Source: Podospora pseudocomata
Lineage: Eukaryota > Ascomycota > Sordariomycetes > Sordariales > Podosporaceae
Assembly (NCBI RefSeq): GCF_035222375.1
Contig: NW_026946363.1
Location: 434,001 to 498,000 of the forward strand
DNA: 64,000 nt
Direction of reading: 5' to 3'
Part shown: positions 34,248 to 45,559 of the stretch, piece after piece
Numbering within the stretch: position 1 is the first letter of the stretch
Layout: every line of letters begins with the position of its first letter
Made by a program: the position numbers and the translations under genes
The notes under the pieces: model-generated
Seen by the model: only the letters and a program-made list of their open reading frames with translations
Told to the model about the DNA's origin: nothing
Databases searched by the model: none

Positions 34248-36236
34248 TCAAACCCCCTTAAACGTCCTCCCCACAATCTCTCCGCCACAAACAACCTCCT
34301 TCTCCTTCTCGTTCAAAATGCTATTCCACATCCTCAAATCCTCCAGCGTGATATTCCTTTCCGCCAGACTCCTCCTCAGTAAATCAATCTGTCCATTCCC
34401 TCCCCCAATCACATTCCCTGGCCCCCCACCCCGTTCTGGATCCCCAACAATAGGAGCCACAACCCCATCTCCTTGTTTCCCCTTTTCTCTTGACAACATT
34501 CCAAACCTCAGCCCCACCTCCGTGACTGTCACAATAATGCTGATAATAATCAGAATAATAATAATCCAGGTGATGTAGCTCATCTTGGAGTCGGCCACAC
34601 TATCAGCGAGAATCTCGGACAAGTCCAAAAACACGCGGCACCGCTCGTTGAGCGTTTTGATACGTGGGTCGATTTCAAGGTACTCCCGGATCGCCACGTA
34701 GAGCGGGTGCAGCGTGGGCTCCGAGTCCCAGAAGAAGTTGGGTACATCAAGGATATTAGATGCTGAAGATAGAGTTAGTTGTCCGCCCAAAACGTTGTGA
34801 TGGGATATGCTTACAAAGATTAATATCCACTCTCGACTTGAACAACCTCCCCAAAATCTTCACAATCTCCGTCCGGGTCATGTTGAGCTCCCCTGTCATA
34901 GCTAACCGCTTGGGCACATGCTGTGCGTCCGACATCGTCTCCGACATGCGCTCCTCAAAGAAACACAGCTTGGTACTCTGAGCGATAGCATGGCTAATCG
35001 TCAACTTGACCATGTGATCCGAACGCGGCAGCAGCGTGATCATGTCGTTGAATACACGCGGCCGCTTGACATCGGCGCTGTACTCGAAGTGGAACTCCTC
35101 CATCTCAAAGTCGGCCTCGTCCAATGGTCTCGTCGCAAGCGCAATGTTTGTCTCGTGCTCTGAAAATGCCAAATCCGCCAAGATATCCTTTTCTTGTCGC
35201 TCAGTAAAGTTCCAAAACACCACCACTCCGTACGAGAAGACAAACATCTCCGCAAAGTGCTTGGCATCTGGAACCAACCGATTGATGGGGTTCACCGTAA
35301 TCTGTTCCACTTGGTGGTCGTCCGGTCTCCCGATCGAGTCAGGTGCACTGCTCGCCTGTTGCAGCACCGTCCCCGTATTAGGACTTCCGCCCAGTCCCTG
35401 CGCACCATACGAGTACTCATCCCAGTACCCCTCATGTTCATCCCTCCTCTCACTCCTCTCAATCTCCAAATCCAGCACCGTCTTTCCCGTCCCTGGCGTC
35501 TTCAACACCGGTCGACTCCTTAGCCTATACCCATCCACACCAGGCAGCAATGGCAAGTGATAGACGATGTACAAGCAATCATCATACAGCTTCGTCTTGG
35601 CCTCATGTTTCGTCTTCAGAAACTCCGCCGTCTCCTTCACCTTGAACGCCTGAGCCGTACAATACGCCGTCAACCTCGAAACCTTCTCCCCTCTCTGCAT
35701 CTTAGGCAGCCGCTCCGCATAACTCTTGCCACGAATTCCGCCCCTCTTCCTCAGCACGTCTAATTCCTCGTCTTTAAGCGGTCTGTTCTCGTCTTCGCCG
35801 CGCAGTATCGACACCCGCCTAGCCGCCATCTCATCATCACTGACATCATCATCGACGGGAGCCTCAGGGAGAAGTACGAGCTTTTCGCTAACCTTCGTTG
35901 TGCGGGACGGGACCTGCTGGCCGGTTCGAGCAGAGGCGAAGGTAGGTACACCACTTGGGCGGCGCACATTGCGTGCTGGTCGCTGGCCTGGATGGCCCCG
36001 GGGCTGGCCGGAAGGAATATCTGATGAGTACTGAAGGATGTTGTCGACTGATACGAGACGGGTGCTCGGTCGCCCAGCGCTACCCATTGCTCCTGGTCGT
36101 TGTGTGCCATTGCGAGCTGATGGCCGTTCGCGGGAATCGGTGACCTGAGACAATCAACGGTTAACTTCATCATTGTCATCTGAAAAAGGTGGTTTCTTCC
36201 TACCAAGACCGACGGTGCTCGTTTTGAGGACGCCAT
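34248..36236 (-). CDS. DUF155 (RMD1/RMD8/Sif2-type) membrane protein
   Basis: Conserved eukaryotic family linked in yeasts to meiotic nuclear division and, in related proteins, to mitochondria. Exons 36236..36204, 36144..34815 and 34762..34248; 625 residues. The N-terminal about 150 residues are disordered and R/P/S-rich. The DUF155 core includes FAEMFVFSYGVVVFWNFTERQEKDIL, the hallmark FxYGxVVFW motif, then SKLCFFEE-like ALAQSTKLCFFEERM and LFKSRVDINLSSNILDVPNFFWDSEP. Splicing of the second intron is needed to make the NL-SSNILDVP join. A single C-terminal membrane helix (YITWIIIILIIISIIVTVTEV) is followed by a short tail. Specific role in this fungus unknown. Confidence 0.9.
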
Positions 36237-37386
36237 TCCGCCAGATATCAGATGTCGCTGTATCTGTTCCCACTATCCGCCAGTTACCAGATTGAGCGGT
36301 GTAACAATCCCCCTTCACAAACTCTCGTGTATAACGGTTCTGAGTGCTGTCGTCAAAAGTCTGCAATCCTCCGAATAGTACAAAATGTCTTCACTTTTGA
36401 TGCGTGCGGTGGTTGGTCCTTGCCGAATTGGATTGATGGGTAATGACAAGGAAAATGGAGAAAAAGAAACGCCCAGAGATCGGCTCTGCAACGCCAAAGC
36501 CAAGCGACGTCATTGCGCCCAGGCCCCACTGAGCTCTCCGCAGGACCGCTGGGATCCACTCCCGAGGCTGGATTTGGCAGTTTGTCAGTGTAATAAGACA
36601 AACATGAAAGTTCTGGATGATCAAGTTTTCTAGCTAGTCTGAATGTAATGTAGCGAGATGCCTGCTTCTATATAGGGTATTCGGAGGATCACAGCTCTCA
36701 AGCATGCTGGATTGGTTCTCGTTGTTGTTATTTTGGTTGGGAAAACGTTCGCCCTGGACAAAATAATGGTGTTGTAAGTGATAACGTGTGTGATAACTGT
36801 CAACTTATGCCAGTTATTTGGTCCATGACGTGCCCAGGCGCTGAGATAGATGTTCAAAGACGCGTTCTAGAAAGCCATGGAGACGGACCTATGTAAGAAA
36901 CTCACGTATATTCATTTCTTGCAGAAGCGAATATGTACTAGCTAGTTGCCTATCTGGCGTCGATATTCTCATTCTAAATCCGCAGAAACCCAAGCTCTCA
37001 GACTCCCAACTCCAACTCACAAAAAGCAGCTTCAGGTATTAATCACCATTTCAACCCACAGTCTTGCCATTCTCCCGCCAACTTGAAACAGCCCAAAAAT
37101 CTTGAGGAAAAAGAAATAGAAAGCACATAATCGGCCCCATCCCAAGTCTCACACAATCATGCACAGTTCACCAGACGCCTCTCCACAGTCTAGCAGGTCC
37201 TCACCAGTTCCCGAGCCTGTGCCTCCTCCAACTCCGCTTCCTCCCTGTTTTCCCCGGCCTTCACTCTCTCGGCTCTAGGCATGTGTATGTTCACTAAGCA
37301 AGACGGTAACCACCTTGGGTAGGTACATTACCAAGCGTTCAGTATTATGAGTAATAGGAACCAGAAATCTAGCCTAGCATACGGAA
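36237..37386. other. Intergenic region upstream of the DUF155 gene
   Basis: Promoter/leader of the DUF155 gene and downstream flank of the decayed gene at 37.4-40.6 kb. Short ORFs only; no other feature recognised. Confidence 0.45.
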
Positions 37387-40300
37387 TCAAAATGCAGAAA
37401 AAGAGCAGAGAATGAGAATCTGAGGGCGTGTTTCCAACCTCGAATATCTTGTCCGACAGCAATGGCAACAAAATTCATCTCCTTCCAGAATCGCAGTCTC
37501 TGCCGTCTTGCCTTGCTGGGCAAGGATAGAAACAGCCGCCAGTCTTGCAACGGCGTGTTTGTACAACACCTGTGCAAGGGGGCTGGTCGAGGAGCTCTTC
37601 CTGCGAACCAATGGAAACAGCATCCCAACACTTCAATGGCAATGAATGCCCGAACTGGCAATCCCGATGGGGGAATGATACGGTGTTGATCACATCCCTG
37701 TTTTGGCTCCTTTCAACACCAAGGACATCAATGTCTGCGACCCATCTGCCTGGATACTGCACCGAGACTGCTGGCTCAAGCAGAAATATCTCTTGGTCTA
37801 TTTCTCCCTTGGGGCCCGGAGCCAAGGGCACTTTCGAGTTGGTGAACGAAAGATGCAGCGAGGTTCCTTTGAAGTTGTCCTCACAGGTTCCGTCGAAAAC
37901 ATGATGAGATACCATCAAAGCATCGTGCCCGATTTGTCGTATACGAGGTTTGGTTGGCGACACGAGACATACCATCCCCGTCTGGCCAACATTTCCAACC
38001 AGATGCCGAATGCCCAAGTTGAATGGGCTGGTACAAGGTTCGGAGAGCAATATGTCGGCGACATATATGGAGTCGTCCGAGCATAACGCAATGACATCCG
38101 CGAGGTTCGCAAGGTCTATATCGAAGCGGCCGGACTCAAACATTGCTATACATGCGAACAACTCCGCGCGTATCATCTGTTTGAAATATTCCTCTGCAGA
38201 TTTTTCAGCAGTATTGGGCAGACAGAACCATTTCGCGGCTGTCAGCGTGTGCTCGATGATTTGCAGCGACACGGTAGCTTGTGACATCCTTTTGGTAGAC
38301 GTGGGCTGCAACTTCAAGGACTAGAAAAGATTGGAGCAGGTCGGGTGGCTGCCGAAACCCACTGCTAACCAGATAAGAGACAGTCCTGTCGGATTTGAGC
38401 TTCGCAATTGCCAGAGCTTTCCCAGTAACTGAAGATGTCTTCAGAGGCCAACAAGACGGGAGGGGAATCCTCCTTAGGCTTAACATCCATCGGATTAGAG
38501 AATGATTCGGTCGAAAATTCAGACTTCCAACTAGCTGTTTCTGTCCAATCTGTAGGTAATCCCGATTTATGGTCCACTGGCTCAGAAGATCCTGTGGGCG
38601 GCCCAGCTTCACAGTCGACTTGTTCAGGTTCTTGTGTATAGTTGTGTTCAGGGTTGTAGTTTACGTAGAGCCGCTCCCATCCCGGAGTCTCAGGGGAGGT
38701 CCCCTTGAAGGCTGTTGGCTCTGAGCATTTCCGTTTCCGTTTCCGTTTCCGTTTCCGCTCCCGACCGACGGCTGCCTCTGTCAGGTCATCAGAAGAAGAG
38801 TTTGTCTGATGTGTGGTTAGCTCTGTATTGACATGCCACGTTAAATATCTCTAAGGGTACATTGCGACGTGAGCGCCAGGTGAAAGATTTACGAGCCCAT
38901 CCGAACATGTCTACCTGCAAACACCTTGTTTGTCCCAGCTGGTATAGCAAGCCTTTTGCCGACTGGCAAGCAAAAATACCCATGACAACATATTCTTTGA
39001 GTCCAGATAAGTCCATGTGCAGCCATCTGGCATATCGCTTTCTAGGGATGTAATCTTAGCTCAACGCGCCATAGTGTTGGGTTTGCCCAGCAATATGATC
39101 CTCGTTTGGATGTATCGTCATCCATTCAATATGCCTCTGGCCTCGAATGTAAGACCGGTACGTGATTATTGCATTCTGGGCTTTCAGATCCAGGTGTGGT
39201 GAAGTGGCAACTTGGCAGCAGGTAGTGGATTCCGGCTCCAATGGTTATGCCGCAGCAGAGAGCCTGCATAACACGGGGGTTACAAAGCCTAAAAAATGCC
39301 ATGTGCTCGCCGCGGCGAAGAGAATCCCCCAGGAAACCCCTTTCTCGTCTCCAGCCGTATTTGATAAGTATTACTGCGGAAATTTTCTCTTTCCCGTCGA
39401 GTTCTGTGACCACCGAGCAGAGCCTTGAAAGCAATGATCTAGGTGCGCGACCGGATTTCACTTGGCTCAAGACCTTTCCCAATTCTGCGAACCATGTCAT
39501 GGCGGCTTCAAAGTCGGTGTATCCAACCTCCCACCGGCGGAACAAAGTCCCGAGAGCAACAAGCCAAAGTTGAGACATGTAAATCCAACTCAGCTGTTCG
39601 TGGCTGTGGACTGTGACCGGAGCACCGTAATATTGTGAATGAGACAGGGCGAGGGACCATTGGGCAAGGCTTTCGGAGTATTCGCCCCTGTATTCCAGTC
39701 CAAGGCTCAGGACTGCCAATTTGGGGAAGAGGTCGTCAGAAAAAGTAACTTTGGTAGCCTCAGCCTGAAAGACAAGAAGATTGGGGAACAAGTTCAAAGC
39801 CAATATGCCCCTCAATACCGATCGATCGCAGGCCTGCTGAGGAGTGTTATGGAGGAGTTTCTCAAACACCTCCATCGCCCGAGTCCAGGTAATGACGCCA
39901 GTTCCGTACGTAGATTTACCTTTAGGGTAGGGAATGTTGAGGTTCTGGGCGATCATATCGAATTGGGAATGTTGGAATTTCATCGAGGCTTCTGCCCTCC
40001 TCAGCCAAGACCGTGCGCTCGCATCCCAAGATGCTAATTCGGTTCTCGTATAAGATTATTGAGAGGCCAGGTTCGTGCGGGTTGACGAGTTTTCCACTCT
40101 CAAGGTCGGCTTTGACAGTCCGTATTCTCTTCTCGACCAGCTCAACCCGTATCGACGTGGCTGCCTTGGCCTCCCAAGCATCTGCGAGCATGCAGTCCAG
40201 TAGAAGGACACCAATTAAGGAGGGTCCAGATGTCGCAGCAGCCCATATAGAGGTACAGTCCGCTCCAATGAAAGGTTGAAAAGGGTCATCTCTCTCTGAT

Positions 40301-40603
40301 CCCTGGGGGTTGATACCAGAGCGGGCCTAGATTTCGGGACGCGACTACCAAAAGCCTTGAATCATCTTGGTGTTTCGGGAACGAGCTCACGGAAAAGAAA
40401 GCCGAACTTACAAGCCGTTCGATGGATTTCGCCTTTCTCTGCCTCGTGTTTTCTATTGAGTGTCAATGCCGAGCCGACAGGATGCTACTCAGGCGAAGGT
40501 GCGCAACGCCACAGCGAAAAGTCCAGGTTAAATTGACCAAAGCAAGAGTGTTTTCGTTTTGGACGGCGACCCCGGACACGTTGAGCTTGTCTAGAGAGTT
40601 CAT
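37387..40603 (-). pseudogene. Decayed copy of a large unnamed fungal protein family
   Basis: Pieces of one long protein lie in order on the minus strand but in different frames. From the start side: MNSLDKLNVSGVAVQN (40603), an intron with a GTAAGT donor at 40410, then DPFQPFIGADCTSIW and SLIGVLLLDCMLADAWEAK; SWDASARSWLRRAEAS; WSLALSHSQYYGAPV; a CC...DLKAQNAIITYRSYI segment; GLKEYVVMGIFACQSAKG; a Lys/Arg repeat; AELFACIAMFESGRFDI; RHLVGNVGQTGMVCLVSP; NFKGTSLHLSFT; GEIDQEIFLLEPAVSVQ; GRWVADIDVLGVE; and VARLAAVSILAQQ at the end. I recall this motif string from a widespread, often multicopy family of fungal proteins with no known function. Frame changes or stops occur near 40040, 39240, 39060, 38840, 38340 and 37570, of which at most one or two could be introns. 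A functional gene with odd introns is possible but unlikely. Confidence 0.75.
38728..38757. repeat. (TTTCCG)5 hexanucleotide repeat
   Basis: Five perfect tandem copies. On the minus strand it encodes alternating Arg-Lys within the decayed gene, like a basic nuclear-localisation-type tract. Confidence 0.95.
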
Positions 40604-41974
40604 GACTGCTTATGTATAGGTATGTGAAAGTCCAGATGCGTAGCGTTTGTACTTGAACAAATGGGTGCCCAAGCTCCCTGTTGATATCAGTCCAAGGCTG
40701 GACAGCTGGCTTGTTCAAGGAGGGTCGCAAAACGTGAGGCCTTCGTTCCCTACAATCGAATAAAGCAACCGGAGAGCAAGATGAACAAGTGTCTCCATAT
40801 ACTTTTAGTTTCCACGTTCAGGGAAGAAGTCCAGTCCATCTCGACGCAAAGAGACACCAAGATTGCTGCCCAACACTTAACCTTGCTGCGAGCCTCATCT
40901 GCAAGAGTATCAGAATCGCGGGGCGTGCATTGTGTGACTTGAGCTCCTTACCATTGCTTGTTGGAATGGCCCATACTGCTCTATCGTTTTGACTGTGTTT
41001 AAAGATATCCGACGATCACCGTCGAACTCTCGTACGTGCTGAAGCTGAGTTGACCAAACTGTTTCCACATCAGTAGCGCTTGAGTGCGAAAATCCAAGGG
41101 CTTGAATCCGTTATGAAGAGCATATTCGGAAGATGTTCGGTATAAGCCAGACCAGTTCGGTATCTGACGAGTTGAGAGACGACAAAGCTCTACTATTAGA
41201 TTCAAATTGTCGGTTTCTGATGATGGTTGGGTGTACGAAAACAAAATATCGTGGACATTCATCCGACAAGTCCATGACAAAGGCACTGGGATACTGGGAT
41301 GGGAGACATGGGAGAGAAGCTGGAACCACTCCCGCTAAGCATTACACTAATGCAGCCTACGCCGCTAAGCCTTACAACAGACTGGGCACCGGAGCCTTCC
41401 ATCCTTGATTTCACGATGAATCATCCTCACAACTACCCACCAGTGCCACCATCTTTGTCATCAATTTGGGAATTTTCGGACAGCGAAAAAAGTGAAGAAC
41501 ACAAGCATCATTCCAGATGCCCATTGGGGTGAAGTCTATCTTTGTAACCGCAAATCGACCTCGGCCGGAGTGGCAAGAGCTGGTGTTTTCAGACCGCCGG
41601 GCCGGCACGCGACCCTAACCCTAGCTCTTAAATCCAGGCCTTGTAGCGCCGGGTAAAAGCTTCCCCTTCATAAGACTGCGGCAAATGCCAAGAGATATTA
41701 CTCATGCGGCGAACTTTCAACCCATCTTATTACCATCACTCAAACCTTGGCCTTTTCTTGGGCAGCACTTATCTAGCCGGTGGACGGTATTCTCCTGTCA
41801 AGTTTTCTTCTTGTCCAACTGCATTTTTGCAAAAGAACTTTTCTACGTTTTAAAGTCGCTGTATTTCAAAAAGCGCACCCCCCCGAAAGGAAACTGTGTT
41901 TGGCGGGGCAAATTGGAGCAGCGCCCAAAATTCCACCGCTACAGTCAAGAGGATACAACCTTACGACTGAAAAT
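40604..41974. other. Intergenic region between the decayed gene and fap1
   Basis: About 1.37 kb, divergent. Minus-strand ORFs at 40999-41329 look gene-like but have no motif I recognise and shift frame. A CCCTAACCCTA telomere-type motif sits at 41613-41623, about 350 bp upstream of the fap1 ATG; such boxes are known in fungal promoters. The fap1 frame is open without an ATG from at least 41780. Confidence 0.45.
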
Positions 41975-44900
41975 ATGGCTGAAGTAGTTCCACAACCCCA
42001 GGGAAGTTCGAGCCGTGGAGGAGGATCAGGAGGTAGAGTTCGGCGAGGGCGTGGCTGGAGAGGAAGGCATAGAGGTGGTCGTGGAGGGTCCAATGCCAAC
42101 GCATCCGGAAGTGGAAATGGAAATGTGGAAGGGAGCCAGGCGACTACGGCAACAACTCAACCATTACCACCACCAACTGCAGTAGCATCTCAACCAATCG
42201 TTTCAGATGCCTCAAGTTCGCATCAAGAGGGCCAACCAGGCAGAGGGCGAGGAGATAGGGGCAGGGGAGGTCGGGGCAGAGGCCGTGGTCGCGGAGGCGC
42301 GGCTCAAAGATCAATAGTAACCTCCCATCGTGGAGGTCGAGGACCGCCAGTTTCAGCACCTCGACAAACCGACTCTTCATCATCTCAGTCACAGTCACAG
42401 ATACGACATGGGTTCAACCTTGGTGCTGTCGAGTTTGTCCCTGGTCAACCAGTCTCCGTCACTACCAACACACGGGGTCCTGGAGAAATCATGCCGCCCA
42501 GATCTGCCCCTGCTCCTAAACCAGTCATGGAAAAATCAACAGCAGAGGACCTTCCCACACGTATTCACGAGGACATCGACAATGGGCAGTACGAATGCGT
42601 CATCTGCACCAGCGAGGTTGTCCGATCTTCCCGAGTTTGGTCTTGCTTGATCTGCTGGACGGTTACCCACCTTCACTGTGTCAAGAAGTGGCACAAAAAC
42701 CAAATGAAACAGAAGGAGGAAAACCAAAGCCCTAACCAACCCGACGGTTGGCGCTGTCCAGGGTGCAACTCCAATCTGTTGGAAGACCCAGCATCGTATC
42801 ACTGTTGGTGTGGGAAAGAGTTTGACATGAAAGCAATTCCTGGCTTGCCTCCTCACACATGCGGACAGACCTGCTCCAAGCCTAGAGCTACATGTCCACA
42901 TCCTTGTTCCTTGATGTGTCATGCCGGACCATGTCCGCCATGTACACTCATGGGCCCAGCACAGACCTGCTTCTGCGGCAAGAACACTGTTACCAAACGG
43001 TGTAATGAGACTGACTACACGAATGGATGGAGCTGCCAAGAGGTGTGCGGTGATTTCCTTCCATGTGGGGAGCATACCTGCTCCCAGCCTTGCCATCCAG
43101 GCTTATGTGGCGCTTGCGACGTTCCCATGCCGTCAACGTGCTATTGCGGCAAGGAACGGAAAGAGATACCTTGCAACCAGAGAGACGACATTTTGGAATC
43201 GTTCAACTATGGCCAGCTCGATGACGAAGAAGAGTGGTTTGAGGGATCATTCCAATGCTCAAAAGTCTGCGGCAGAAAGTTTGACTGTGGACATCACACT
43301 TGTCAAAAGCCCTGCCACCCGCAAGATGAAGAGACATCTCATTGCCCCCTTTCGCCCGACATGGTGTTGAACTGCCCCTGTGGAAAGACACCGCTTGCTT
43401 CCTTACCCGCCGAACCCAGGACGTCGTGTCAAGACCCCGTCCCGCGATGCGACAAGCCATGCGATAAGATCCTGGCTTGCGGTCATCATTGCCCGGATAA
43501 GTGCCATACTGGTGCATGCGCCCCTTGCTTCCAGAGTATGGACGTCTCCTGCCGTTGCGGCAGGGTCACCAGCCGTTCAGCGTGCCATCTAGGCCGTGTT
43601 GAACCACCACAATGCTTCCGGGTGTGCAAAGCGCAGCTCAACTGTGGAAGACATGAGTGTGGAGAGCGCTGCTGCTCGGGAGAGAAGAAGGCAGCGGAAA
43701 GGCGGAAACAGAAGCGGGCTGTCAACGAGAATTACGAGCCCGAACATATCTGCCTACAGGTTTGTGGCCGGCTGCTGAAATGTAGTAAGCACACATGCCA
43801 GCAGCTATGTCACAGGGGGTCTTGCAATGCTTGCCCGGAGGCTATCTTTGACGAGATCAGCTGCTCTTGCGGGCGAACTGTATTGCACCCTCCGCAACCA
43901 TGCGGAACCAGACCGCCAGAGTGCCGATTTGACTGTCGCAGAGCGAGGCCATGCGGACATCCTGCAGTGTCCCATCAGTGTCATCCAGACGATGTGGCTT
44001 GCCCCAAGTGCGCCTTTCTGGTGGAAAGGCCTTGTATCTGTGGCAAGAAGATTCTCAAAAATCAGCCTTGTTGGTTTGAGGATGCTAGGTGCGGACTGCC
44101 TTGTGGGAAGAAGCTGAAATGCGGAGTCCACGAGTGCAGGAAGTCGTGCCATAAGCCCGGGGAATGTGAGGATGCTGAGGTAGTTGGTTCTCATTGCACG
44201 CAGTTATGCGGAAGGGCGAGAAAGTCTTGTGATCACACCTGCGTGGACGAGTGCCATGCCCCTTTTCGTAAGTTTACAGCCTTATATTTTTATGTGCCCA
44301 AGGACATTGCTGATACAGTCACAGCTTGCAACGAGGACAAGCCGTGTCAATCCATGACATTCACCACCTGCCCTTGCCAGCGGCAAAAGAAACAAATTCG
44401 GTGCGGTGCAACTCGCTTCAACTCGGGCCCAGATAAACACATCACTTTAAAGTGTGATGACGACTGTCTTCGACTGGAGCGGAATCAGCGGCTTGCCGAC
44501 GCGCTCAATATCGACCCTAATCACACCGACGATCATGTGCCGTATGCCGACAAGACCTTGAAGATGTTCCGCGAGAATATTGCCTGGGCTCAATCACAAG
44601 AACGGGAACTTCGCATGTTTGCTGCAGACCCAGAGTTGAAGCGTATGCGTTTCAAGCCTATGGCCAACCACCAGCGTGCCTTTTTGCACTCACTAGCTGA
44701 GGACTATGGTCTTGATTCCGAGTCTCAAGATCCTGAGCCTCACCGTCATGTTTGCCTTTTCAAGACACCACGGTTTGTGTCTGCTCCCAAAAAGACCCTG
44801 GCTCAGAGTCTTCGCCTAGTTAAGACCGCTGCCGCCGCTGCTGCTGCCAAACCAGCCACTCCCGCCAATAGCCAACCCTCACCGCAGGCATTCAATGCCC

Positions 44901-45559
44901 TCTTACTCACCACACCTCGGTTTGGACTTACAGTCGAGGAGGTCGATCGAGCCCTGGCCTCAGACATTGCGGCCGCGGCACGTTCTGGTCCGGCACTCAG
45001 CTTCACGACCAGCTTCCTCCCCTCGGAAGACATTGTGATCAAGGCCATCCCTAATTTCACGACCGCAGCTATTGCAACGTCCATGGCACCAACACCACAG
45101 GCAGTTCAGTCAGTTCTGAAGGATCTCAAGTCTGCTGTGGCAAGAACTATCTCAAAGGCAGGGTTGGCAAACGGGGTGGTACTGTGCCACGCAGACAGTT
45201 CGCTCAATGTTGTTAGAAGAGAAGGAGATCAGGCTGCTGGTGCTGATGGATGGAGTGCTGTTGCTAGCAAGGGGACATGGCGGCGAGCTCCTAGTGGGAA
45301 GGTCGCTCCTCCTCCTGTGGCGAGCAGCAGCAGAGCTGGAGGTGGCTTCTTTGCGTTGAGGAAGCTGGAGCTGAGGAAGAAGAAGGTTGAGGAGGAAAAG
45401 GCGGAAGTTGAGGAGGATTGGGAAGCGGCAGCAGAGAAGTTGGAGGGTGGAAGCAGCGATAAGGAGAATGAGGTTGTCAAGACGAGCAGCGAGGATGAGC
45501 TGCAGGGGCATCATGATTCTGAGCAGGAGCAGAGTTCTCTGGTTGCCACTGATGCTTAA
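41975..45559 (+). CDS. fap1: NF-X1-type zinc-finger protein (Fap1 homologue)
   Basis: Putative E3 ligase/transcription regulator; yeast Fap1 binds the rapamycin target Fpr1. The ORF gives 1194 residues, 1177 if the 51-nt GTAAGT...ACAG intron at 44268..44318 is removed. Order: an RGG/Gly-Arg-rich N-terminus (about 1-190); a RING/PHD-like finger at about 205-270 (CVICTSEV, CLICWTVTHLHCVKKW, CPGC); a long array of NF-X1 fingers (repeated CGxHxCxxxCHxGxCxxC patterns); an R3H domain near 880-960 (LRMFAADPELKRMRFKPMA); then Ala- and Ser-rich C-terminal parts with an acidic tail. Splicing the intron turns HAPF-RKF into HAPFLTACNEDKPC, closer to the family pattern. ATG 41975 is the first in frame. 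Assignment firm; cellular partner inferred from the family. Confidence 0.94.
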   Translation: MAEVVPQPQGSSSRGGGSGGRVRRGRGWRGRHRGGRGGSNANASGSGNGNVEGSQATTATTQPLPPPTAVASQPIVSDASSSHQEGQPGRGRGDRGRGGRGRGRGRGGAAQRSIVTSHRGGRGPPVSAPRQTDSSSSQSQSQIRHGFNLGAVEFVPGQPVSVTTNTRGPGEIMPPRSAPAPKPVMEKSTAEDLPTRIHEDIDNGQYECVICTSEVVRSSRVWSCLICWTVTHLHCVKKWHKNQMKQKEENQSPNQPDGWRCPGCNSNLLEDPASYHCWCGKEFDMKAIPGLPPHTCGQTCSKPRATCPHPCSLMCHAGPCPPCTLMGPAQTCFCGKNTVTKRCNETDYTNGWSCQEVCGDFLPCGEHTCSQPCHPGLCGACDVPMPSTCYCGKERKEIPCNQRDDILESFNYGQLDDEEEWFEGSFQCSKVCGRKFDCGHHTCQKPCHPQDEETSHCPLSPDMVLNCPCGKTPLASLPAEPRTSCQDPVPRCDKPCDKILACGHHCPDKCHTGACAPCFQSMDVSCRCGRVTSRSACHLGRVEPPQCFRVCKAQLNCGRHECGERCCSGEKKAAERRKQKRAVNENYEPEHICLQVCGRLLKCSKHTCQQLCHRGSCNACPEAIFDEISCSCGRTVLHPPQPCGTRPPECRFDCRRARPCGHPAVSHQCHPDDVACPKCAFLVERPCICGKKILKNQPCWFEDARCGLPCGKKLKCGVHECRKSCHKPGECEDAEVVGSHCTQLCGRARKSCDHTCVDECHAPFRKFTALYFYVPKDIADTVTACNEDKPCQSMTFTTCPCQRQKKQIRCGATRFNSGPDKHITLKCDDDCLRLERNQRLADALNIDPNHTDDHVPYADKTLKMFRENIAWAQSQERELRMFAADPELKRMRFKPMANHQRAFLHSLAEDYGLDSESQDPEPHRHVCLFKTPRFVSAPKKTLAQSLRLVKTAAAAAAAKPATPANSQPSPQAFNALLLTTPRFGLTVEEVDRALASDIAAAARSGPALSFTTSFLPSEDIVIKAIPNFTTAAIATSMAPTPQAVQSVLKDLKSAVARTISKAGLANGVVLCHADSSLNVVRREGDQAAGADGWSAVASKGTWRRAPSGKVAPPPVASSSRAGGGFFALRKLELRKKKVEEEKAEVEEDWEAAAEKLEGGSSDKENEVVKTSSEDELQGHHDSEQEQSSLVATDA

